A stretch of 38,946 bases of DNA from an uncultured Nitrosomonadales bacterium (GTDB lineage Bacteria; Pseudomonadota; Gammaproteobacteria; Burkholderiales; Methylophilaceae), in assembly GCA_946481065.1 (NCBI GenBank), contig CAMLMA010000002.1:1-38946 (forward strand), written 5' to 3'. A model generated the notes under the pieces. It saw only the letters and a program-made list of their open reading frames with translations. It did not search any database and was not told where the DNA came from. A program made the position numbers and the translations under genes. Shown here in pieces: positions 33,167 to 38,946 of this stretch. Position 1 is the first letter of the stretch, and the number at the start of each line of letters is the position of its first letter.

Positions 33167-34156
33167 TTAATTTACTTTTTCCAGACCAGCCGGCGGCCAG
33201 TTCTCGAGCTTCATGCCCAGCGTCAGCCCCTTCGATGCCAGCACGTCCTTGATCTCGTTGAGCGACTTGCGACCCAGGTTCGGCGCCTTCAGCAACTCAT
33301 TCTCGGTGCGCTGGATCAGGTCACCGATGTAGTAGATGTTCTCGGCCTTGAGACAGTTCGCGGAACGCACGGTCAATTCCAGATCATCGACTGGACGCAA
33401 CAGGATAGGATCGACCTGTGGCGCATGCTTGACTTCGACTTCGGTAGGCGCGCCTTCGAGGTCAGCGAATACCGCCAACTGACCCATCAGGATGCGGGCC
33501 GCGTCACGGATTGCCTGCTCAGGCTCGACGACACCATTGGTTTCGACATCCATGACCAGTTTGTCGAGGTCGGTACGCTGCTCAACGCGAGCGCTGTCAA
33601 CATGATAGCTGACCTTGCTGATCGGGCTGAAAGAAGCGTCAACCTGGATGAAACCCAGGATACGGTCTTCATCTTCCGCTTTCAGGCGGGCAGGAACTGG
33701 CTGATAACCACGGCCTTGCTCGACCTTGACTTCAAGGTTCAGCTTGCCACCCTTGGTCAGGTGAGCGATCACGTGATTCGGGTTGACGATCTCGGCATCG
33801 TGACCGGTGGCGAAATCACCAGCGGTAACCACGCCTTCACTGTCCTTGTTCAAGGTCAGGATGGTTTCAGACTTGTTGTTCAGCTTGAGTGCGACACCCT
33901 TGAGGTTCAGCAGGATATCGACCACATCTTCCTGTACGCCGTCGATGGTGGAATATTCATGCACCACACCGTCGATCTTCACTTCGGTGATGGCAAATCC
34001 AGGGATCGAAGACAGCAGCACACGACGCAGCGCATTGCCCAGGGTGTAGCCGAAACCACGCTCCATTGGCTCAAGGGTCACTCGAGCACGCACTGGCGAA
34101 ATTACTTCCACGTCAACGACACGTGGCTTCAAATATTCATTCGGATTGTTTTGCAT
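33167..34156 (-). CDS. rpoA: RNA polymerase alpha subunit
   Basis: A 329-residue protein, the same length as E. coli RpoA. The N-terminal dimerisation and assembly domain contains [23 protein letters not shown] (read in parts) and [14 protein letters not shown]. The C-terminal domain, which contacts UP elements and activators, has [21 protein letters not shown] and [18 protein letters not shown] precedes the ATG. It sits between rpsD and rplQ, the standard order. Confidence 0.98.
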   Translation of the reverse strand: MQNNPNEYLKPRVVDVEVISPVRARVTLEPMERGFGYTLGNALRRVLLSSIPGFAITEVKIDGVVHEYSTIDGVQEDVVDILLNLKGVALKLNNKSETILTLNKDSEGVVTAGDFATGHDAEIVNPNHVIAHLTKGGKLNLEVKVEQGRGYQPVPARLKAEDEDRILGFIQVDASFSPISKVSYHVDSARVEQRTDLDKLVMDVETNGVVEPEQAIRDAARILMGQLAVFADLEGAPTEVEVKHAPQVDPILLRPVDDLELTVRSANCLKAENIYYIGDLIQRTENELLKAPNLGRKSLNEIKDVLASKGLTLGMKLENWPPAGLEKVN

Positions 34157-34215
34157 AAACGTTCCTTGCGCTCCTTAATTAGTCGACGAATACCAAGAAC
34201 CGGGATGGGACCGGA

Positions 34216-34845
34216 TTACTTCGAGTACAGTTCGACTACGAGAGACTCATTAATCGTGGCTGGCAGTTCGTCGCGTTGTGGCTTGGACTTGAACGTACCC
34301 TTGAGCGCCTTGACATCCACTTCGAGCCATTCCGGGAAACCACGCTGTTCTGCGGCTGCCAGAGCACCCGTGATGCGCAGTTGCGATTTGGCTGCATCCG
34401 CAACCTGCACGACATCACCTGGCTTCACTTGGTAGGAAGGGATATTCACGCGCTTGCCATTGACCAGGATACTGTTGTGGCGAACGATTTGACGCGCCTC
34501 GGTGCGTGAAGCCCCCAGACCCATACGGTAAGCCACGTTATCCAGACGGCATTCGAGCAGCTGCAGCAGGTTCTCGCCGGTGATGCCCTTCTGGCGATCG
34601 GCGGCTGCGTAGTAACTACGGAACTGGCCTTCCAGGATGCCGTAGATACGACGCAATTTCTGCTTCTCGCGCAGTTGTACGCCGTAGTCGGACAGGCGCT
34701 GGTTGCGACGCTGACCATGCTGGCCTGGTGGGAAGTTACGCTTTTCAATCGCGCACTTGTCGGTAAAGCACTTTTCGCCCTTCAGGAAGAGCTTTTCGCC
34801 TTCGCGACGGCACTGACGGCACTTAGGATCGAGATTTCTAGCCAA
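34216..34845 (-). CDS. rpsD: 30S ribosomal protein S4 (TTG start)
   Basis: The 209-residue protein begins [20 protein letters not shown], with Cys pairs at the N-terminus, and contains the S4 RNA-binding segment around [21 protein letters not shown]4 nucleates 30S assembly and in E. coli represses its own operon. The start is TTG at 34845 with AGGAG about seven bases upstream; no ATG is available, and this start gives the conserved N-terminus. It follows rpsK by 29 bases. Confidence 0.97.
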   Translation of the reverse strand: MARNLDPKCRQCRREGEKLFLKGEKCFTDKCAIEKRNFPPGQHGQRRNQRLSDYGVQLREKQKLRRIYGILEGQFRSYYAAADRQKGITGENLLQLLECRLDNVAYRMGLGASRTEARQIVRHNSILVNGKRVNIPSYQVKPGDVVQVADAAKSQLRITGALAAAEQRGFPEWLEVDVKALKGTFKSKPQRDELPATINESLVVELYSK

Positions 34846-34874
34846 GGTGTTCTCCTATTATCTTTCCGGCGCGC

Positions 34875-35264
34875 TTAGATGCGGCGTTTCTTTGGTGGAC
34901 GGCAGCCGTTGTGCGGTACTGGCGTCACATCAGAAATACTGGTGATCTTGAAACCAACAGCGTTCAGTGCACGTACTGCCGATTCACGGCCTGGGCCTGG
35001 GCCCTTGATACGGACTTCCAGATTCTTCACGCCGCATTCCTGCGCAGCCTTGCCAGCGGCTTCAGCGGCAACCTGTGCTGCGAACGGGGTACTCTTACGC
35101 GAACCCTTGAAACCAGCGCCACCGGACGTTGCCCAGGACAACGCATTGCCTTGGCGATCAGTGATCGTGATGATGGTGTTGTTAAAAGAAGCGTGCACGT
35201 GAGCGATGCCCTCGGCAATGTTCTTTTTGACTTTCTTGCGTACGCGTACGTTAGCTTTAGCCAT
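34875..35264 (-). CDS. rpsK: 30S ribosomal protein S11
   Basis: A 129-residue protein of the 30S platform. It shows the S11 features [21 protein letters not shown] and [17 protein letters not shown], and it ends in [18 protein letters not shown], the nearly invariant C-terminus. The length equals the E. coli protein. It sits between rpsM and rpsD. Confidence 0.98.
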   Translation of the reverse strand: MAKANVRVRKKVKKNIAEGIAHVHASFNNTIITITDRQGNALSWATSGGAGFKGSRKSTPFAAQVAAEAAGKAAQECGVKNLEVRIKGPGPGRESAVRALNAVGFKITSISDVTPVPHNGCRPPKKRRI

Positions 35265-35277
35265 GTTGCATTATTCC

Positions 35278-35640
35278 TTACTTGGATGCCTTGATCGGCT
35301 TGACCGGGCCCTTGCGAGTCCGGGCGTTGGTTTTGGTGCGCTGACCGCGAACCGGCAAGCCACGGCGATGACGCACGCCACGGTAGCAGCCAAGGTCCAT
35401 CAAACGCTTGATGTTCATGGTGATTTCGCGACGCAGGTCACCTTCCACCCGCAGCTTGGCGACTTCGTCGCGCAGCTTTTCCACTTCGGCATCGTTCAGA
35501 TCCTTGATCTTCGCGGTCGCGGAAACGCCAGCAGCCAGACAGATCTGCTTCGCTGTGTTGCGTCCAACACCGTAGATCGCGGTCAATGCGATCTCAGTGT
35601 GCTTATGGTTTGGGATGTTAACCCCTGCTATCCGAGCCAT
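35278..35640 (-). CDS. rpsM: 30S ribosomal protein S13
   Basis: A 120-residue protein begins [20 protein letters not shown] and carries the C-terminal [20 protein letters not shown] element typical of S13, which contacts tRNA and 50S. The ATG has GGAG seven bases upstream. It is the first gene after the internal promoter and so heads the alpha operon. Confidence 0.98.
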   Translation of the reverse strand: MARIAGVNIPNHKHTEIALTAIYGVGRNTAKQICLAAGVSATAKIKDLNDAEVEKLRDEVAKLRVEGDLRREITMNIKRLMDLGCYRGVRHRRGLPVRGQRTKTNARTRKGPVKPIKASK

Positions 35641-35696
35641 GTATCTACTCCAAAATAATGGCGTAATCTGTATTCAAATCGCCAAAAAAGCCCAAA

Positions 35697-35725
35697 ATTT
35701 TATCAGCTTAGCCGACTTTTAACAA
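35697..35725 (-). promoter_or_regulatory. Sigma-70 promoter of the alpha operon
   Basis: On the minus strand TTGTTA (35725-35720) and TAAAAT (35702-35697) are separated by 17 bases. They lie in the 119-base gap between rpmJ and rpsM, about 57 bases before the rpsM start, the position of the alpha-operon promoter in E. coli. Confidence 0.75.
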
Positions 35726-35759
35726 TCAGCTTCGCACATAAACTACTTGTACTGTCCAA

Positions 35760-35873
35760 TTAGCCCTGACGCTGCTTGTGACGTGGGTCGGTGCAAATAA
35801 TGCGCACGACACCGCGGCGACGGACCACCTTGCAATTGCGGCACAAAGCCTTGACTGATGCACGAACTCTCAT
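35760..35873 (-). CDS. rpmJ: 50S ribosomal protein L36
   Basis: A 37-residue zinc-ribbon protein. It begins [20 protein letters not shown] and ends [11 protein letters not shown]. The ligands Cys11, Cys14 and Cys27 and the final His are present, so this is the zinc-binding form. It lies 30 bases after infA, as in other proteobacteria. Confidence 0.97.
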   Translation of the reverse strand: MRVRASVKALCRNCKVVRRRGVVRIICTDPRHKQRQG

Positions 35874-35903
35874 TTTTCACCTCTACGCTTTCAAACACTC
35901 TAA

Positions 35904-36122
35904 CTACTTAGCGCGGAAAACGATCCGCGCCCGGGACAAATCATACGGGGTCATTTCTACCGTGACCTTATCGCCTGGCAGGATACGGATATAGTGCATC
36001 CGCATCTTGCCGGAGATGTAGCCGAGGACTACATGACCATTTTCCAACTTAACCCTGAACGTCGCATTTGGCAGGTTCTCAAGAACCTCGCCCTGCATCT
36101 CGATTCTGTCTTCTTTCGCCAT
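35904..36122 (-). CDS. infA: Translation initiation factor IF-1
   Basis: A 72-residue OB-fold protein, the usual IF-1 length, with [38 protein letters not shown] and ending [10 protein letters not shown]. It binds the 30S A site at initiation. It is located between secY and rpmJ, 13 bases after secY. Confidence 0.98.
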   Translation of the reverse strand: MAKEDRIEMQGEVLENLPNATFRVKLENGHVVLGYISGKMRMHYIRILPGDKVTVEMTPYDLSRARIVFRAK

Positions 36123-36135
36123 CGCCCGAACCTGA

Positions 36136-37458
36136 TCAGCGCGGTGCCACCGCCCCGCCCTTAAAGTTCGCTTTCTTCAGCAGGCCTTCATACTGGTGCG
36201 ACATCAAATGTGCCTGCACCTGGGTCATGAAGTCCATGGTCACGACCACGATAATCAACAGCGACGTGCCGCCGAAATAGAACGGCACGTTGAATTTCAG
36301 AATCAAGAACTCCGGCAACAAACATACCGCAGTGATGTACAGGGCACCTGCCAGCGTCAATCGCGCCATGATGCGGTCGATGTACTTCGCGGTCTGCTCG
36401 CCCGGACGGATACCAGGAACGAACGCGCCGCTCTTCTTCAGGTTATCTGCCGTCTCTTTCGGATTGAATACCAATGCCGTGTAGAAGAAGCAGAAGAAAA
36501 TAATCGCTGTAGCGAAGAACATGATGTATAGCGGCTGACCGGGCGACAACGTCGAACCGATATCCTTCAGCCAGGTCATGCGATCGCTACTGCCGAACCA
36601 GCCTGCCATAGTGGCAGGGAACAAAATAATGCTCGAAGCGAAGATCGGCGGAATCACGCCCGCCATGTTCAACTTCAATGGCAGATGCGAGGTCTGGCCA
36701 CCGAACACCTTACGACCGACCTGACGCTTGGCGTAATTCACCGTGATCTTGCGCTGACCACGCTCCACGAACACGACAAACGCCGTAACCAATACGGTCG
36801 CCGCGAACAGGAACAGCACCAGCGGGATCGAGAACGCACCCGTTCGTGCGAGCTCCAGCGTACTACCGATCGCGTGCGGTAAGCCTGCCACGATACCGGC
36901 GAAGATGATGATGGAGATACCATTACCGATCCCACGCTCGGTGATCTGCTCGCCCAGCCACATCAGGAACATCGTACCGCTGACCAGCGTGATGACCGTA
37001 GTGAAACGGAACATCAGTCCTGGATCGAGCACCAAGCCTGGCTGACCTTCAAGAGCGATGGAGATACCCAAGCCCTGGAACAACGCCAGCACCACGGTAC
37101 CGTAACGCGTGTATTTGGTGATGGCGCGTCGGCCGGCTTCGCCTTCTTTCTTCAGCTGCTCGAGCTGCGGCGATACCACCGTCAGCAATTGCATGATGAT
37201 CGAAGCGGAGATGTACGGCATGATCCCCAGCGCGAACACGGTGAACCGTGACAGTGCGCCACCCGAGAACATGTTGAACATGCCCAGGATGCCGCCGCTC
37301 TGAGATTCAAACAGCTTGGCCAGCACATCCGGATCGATACCCGGCACCGGAATGTGCGCACCCAGGCGATACACCACCAATGCGCCAAGCACGAACAACA
37401 AGCGGCTTTTCAGCTCGCTCATCTTGCCTACCGCACCCAGAAAACTATCGTTCGCCAA
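36136..37458 (-). CDS. secY: Protein translocase subunit SecY (TTG start)
   Basis: The 440-residue inner-membrane channel of the Sec translocon has ten helices. Landmarks are [20 protein letters not shown] and the PGIDP region near residue 42, then [18 protein letters not shown] and the cytoplasmic loop ending [20 protein letters not shown]. The start is TTG at 37458, which yields [19 protein letters not shown], matching the usual N-terminus. The next Met would remove twelve residues. The ribosome site is weak. It follows rplO by ten bases. Confidence 0.97.
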   Translation of the reverse strand: MANDSFLGAVGKMSELKSRLLFVLGALVVYRLGAHIPVPGIDPDVLAKLFESQSGGILGMFNMFSGGALSRFTVFALGIMPYISASIIMQLLTVVSPQLEQLKKEGEAGRRAITKYTRYGTVVLALFQGLGISIALEGQPGLVLDPGLMFRFTTVITLVSGTMFLMWLGEQITERGIGNGISIIIFAGIVAGLPHAIGSTLELARTGAFSIPLVLFLFAATVLVTAFVVFVERGQRKITVNYAKRQVGRKVFGGQTSHLPLKLNMAGVIPPIFASSIILFPATMAGWFGSSDRMTWLKDIGSTLSPGQPLYIMFFATAIIFFCFFYTALVFNPKETADNLKKSGAFVPGIRPGEQTAKYIDRIMARLTLAGALYITAVCLLPEFLILKFNVPFYFGGTSLLIIVVVTMDFMTQVQAHLMSHQYEGLLKKANFKGGAVAPR

Positions 37459-37468
37459 TTATCTACTC

Positions 37469-37909
37469 TTACGCTGCTTCAACGATCTTGCCGCCCGCCG
37501 CTTCCACAGCAGCACGCGCACCCTTGCTCAGCAACAGCCCTTGCACCGTCAGTGCACGGGTCACGTCACCAGACAGGTAGACCTTGACCGATTTTGCGCC
37601 AGGAGCCACGACATTGGCAGCCTTCAGCGCCAGAAGATCGATGACTTCGGCTTGTACCTTGACCAGCTCGCCGGTGCGTACGTGCGCAGTATCAGCAGCG
37701 GTCAGGGAACTGAAGCCACGCTTCGGCAGACGGCGCTGCAAAGGCATTTGACCACCTTCGAAACCGACCTTGTGGAAACCACCGGTACGGGATTTCTGAC
37801 CCTTATGACCACGACCAGCGGTCTTGCCCAGGCCGGAACCGATACCACGGCCGACACGGCGCTTGGCGTGCTTGGCGCCTTCTGCAGGCTTAATAGAATT
37901 CAGTTTCAT
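37469..37909 (-). CDS. rplO: 50S ribosomal protein L15
   Basis: A 146-residue protein begins [20 protein letters not shown] with the following glycine-rich, basic [20 protein letters not shown] region. The length is close to E. coli L15 (144). Its ATG overlaps the rpmD stop by one base (TAATG), so the pair is translationally coupled. Confidence 0.98.
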   Translation of the reverse strand: MKLNSIKPAEGAKHAKRRVGRGIGSGLGKTAGRGHKGQKSRTGGFHKVGFEGGQMPLQRRLPKRGFSSLTAADTAHVRTGELVKVQAEVIDLLALKAANVVAPGAKSVKVYLSGDVTRALTVQGLLLSKGARAAVEAAGGKIVEAA

Positions 37910-38106
37910 TATGCTTCTACCTTTAAGAGATAGCTCACCGCATTGATCATGCCGCGGTTTTCCGGGGTATCCTGCACCTCAACCGTATGGTTCAGGCGAC
38001 GCAGGCCCAGACCGCGCACGGATGCACGGTGAGATTCGATTCTGCCGATAGTGCTCTTGACCAGGGTAACCTTGATCGAGCCGGTTTCTTTCTTTGCTTT
38101 CGCCAT
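37909..38106 (-). CDS. rpmD: 50S ribosomal protein L30
   Basis: A 65-residue protein with [37 protein letters not shown] and [14 protein letters not shown], the compact L30 fold. It has about six more N-terminal residues (MAKAKKE) than E. coli L30. It lies two bases after rpsE and shares one base with rplO. Confidence 0.97.
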   Translation of the reverse strand: MAKAKKETGSIKVTLVKSTIGRIESHRASVRGLGLRRLNHTVEVQDTPENRGMINAVSYLLKVEA

Positions 38107-38108
38107 GA

Positions 38109-38618
38109 TTAGCCTCTGATTTCTTCAACCGACTTGCCACGCTTCGCAGCGATCTCAGACGGAGTGTTCATGGACTGCAGGCCGTTCAGCGTGGCACGCA
38201 CGACGTTGTATGGGTTGGTAGAACCGATACACTTGGCCAGCACGTTGGTCACACCCATCACTTCGAAGATCGCACGCATGGCGCCACCAGCGATGATGCC
38301 GGTACCTTCAGAAGCTGGCTGGATGAATACCTTGGCTGCACCGTGAACACCAGTCACCGCGTGGTGCAGGGTACCGTTGTTCAGGCTGACCTTGACCATA
38401 CCGCGACGCGCTTCATCCATCGCCTTTTGTACAGCGACCGGCACTTCACGCGCCTTGCCTTTGCCCATGCCTACGCCACCATCGCCATCACCAACCACGG
38501 TCAGTGCAGCAAAACTCATGATACGGCCACCCTTAACCACCTTGGTTACGCGGTTGACACCGATCATCTTCTCGCGCAGACCATCGGTCTGCTGCTGTTC
38601 CATATCTGCTTTTGCCAT
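38109..38618 (-). CDS. rpsE: 30S ribosomal protein S5
   Basis: A 169-residue protein, accuracy-related, with [40 protein letters not shown] and the C-terminal [17 protein letters not shown]. Three in-frame starts stand in a row, TTG 38624, ATG 38621 and ATG 38618. The last gives [10 protein letters not shown] and the best distance to GGGG, so I prefer it. It lies 14 bases after rplR. Confidence 0.96.
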   Translation of the reverse strand: MAKADMEQQQTDGLREKMIGVNRVTKVVKGGRIMSFAALTVVGDGDGGVGMGKGKAREVPVAVQKAMDEARRGMVKVSLNNGTLHHAVTGVHGAAKVFIQPASEGTGIIAGGAMRAIFEVMGVTNVLAKCIGSTNPYNVVRATLNGLQSMNTPSEIAAKRGKSVEEIRG

Positions 38619-38632
38619 CATCAACCCCGCTA

Positions 38633-38946
38633 TTAGAAGGACAAGCCGTTTTCACGCGCGGCATCCGCCAGCGCCTTGATACGACCATGGTATTTGTAGC
38701 CAGAGCGGTCGAAAGCAACGGTGGTTACACCGGCAGCCTTGGCTTTCTCGGCGATACGTTTGCCGATCTCAGCTGCTGCAGCGATGTTGCCGCCGTTCTT
38801 GATGCTCTTGCGAACTTCAGCTTCAAGAGTAGAAGCACTGGCCAGAACCTTATCACCGCTCTCAGCGATGATTTGCGCGTAGATGTGCGTATTGGTGCGA
38901 TGCACACTCAGGCGGGTGACCTTCAGCTCGGCGATTTTGGCACGGG
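38633..38946 (-). CDS. rplR: 50S ribosomal protein L18, N-terminus cut by window edge
   Basis: The open frame runs from the right edge to the stop at 38633. About 104 codons are visible, reading [20 protein letters not shown] at the start and ending [21 protein letters not shown] (in parts), the typical L18 C-terminus. About 13 N-terminal residues lie outside the window. L18 binds 5S rRNA. It precedes rpsE as in the standard spc operon. Confidence 0.96.
   Translation of the reverse strand, partial: RAKIAELKVTRLSVHRTNTHIYAQIIAESGDKVLASASTLEAEVRKSIKNGGNIAAAAEIGKRIAEKAKAAGVTTVAFDRSGYKYHGRIKALADAARENGLSF

Noticed and set aside
33125..34435. 436-codon open frame on the + strand opposite rpoA and rpsD
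   Set aside because: It spans two conserved ribosomal-operon genes and the gap between them on the opposite strand, with no recognisable domain. It is a shadow of their codon use.
1..38946. Mobile elements, phage genes, CRISPR arrays or defence systems
   Set aside because: No transposase, integrase, repeat-spacer pattern or defence-gene motif was found. The nitrate island shows no flanking repeats or unusual base composition that would mark recent transfer.

Overview
The window reads as a chromosomal segment of a moderately GC-rich betaproteobacterium. The S10/spc/alpha-type ribosomal gene order, the rpmB-rpmG pair, coaBC-dut, radC and the malate:quinone oxidoreductase all fit that group. 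A free-standing pqqA gene and the overall gene set would suit a Methylophilaceae-like or other Nitrosomonadales methylotroph, but that placement is inference. I saw no tRNA, rRNA, CRISPR array or insertion sequence. No gene-free stretch exceeds 300 bases; the longest (about 235 and 214 bases) lie before pqqA and before nasT.

Left part (1-8822, mixed): a 3'-truncated carbon-starvation permease gene (cstA) behind a DUF2165-like membrane protein gene, then a lone 23-codon pqqA, a terminator shared with convergent mqo, a membrane diguanylate cyclase with an extracytoplasmic CHASE-like sensor, two very small membrane proteins (52 and 25 aa), an MsbA-type ABC exporter and a secreted six-cysteine protein of unknown function.

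Middle (about 8855-23651): a complete nitrate assimilation island in two transcription units, both on the + strand. Unit 1 is nasT-nrtA-nrtB-nrtD, followed by an outer-membrane porin. It starts at a near-consensus sigma-54 promoter. Between nasT and nrtA lies a leader with two hairpins and a strong intrinsic terminator, as expected for antitermination by the ANTAR protein NasT. Unit 2 is cobA-nirB-narK-(PP2C phosphatase/protein kinase fusion)-nirD-nasA. It starts at a second, consensus sigma-54 promoter preceded by an inverted repeat with TGCACCA/TGGTGCA arms, and has only a ~25-base leader. Nitrate would enter through the porin, the ABC importer or NarK. NasA would reduce it to nitrite and NirBD would reduce nitrite to ammonium. 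CobA supplies the sirohaem precursor. The kinase/phosphatase may tune transport or reduction.

Right part (23661-38946): a small secreted protein, a cupin, a RIO-type kinase, radC (-), coaBC, dut, rpmB-rpmG with promoter and terminator, a fatty acid desaturase (-), translationally coupled mgtE and mscS-like genes (-), a thioredoxin-fold protein (+), and the end of the spc operon plus the alpha operon (rplR to rplQ, all -), with a good sigma-70 promoter before rpsM. rpsD, secY and nasA use TTG start codons, and the thioredoxin-fold gene probably does too.
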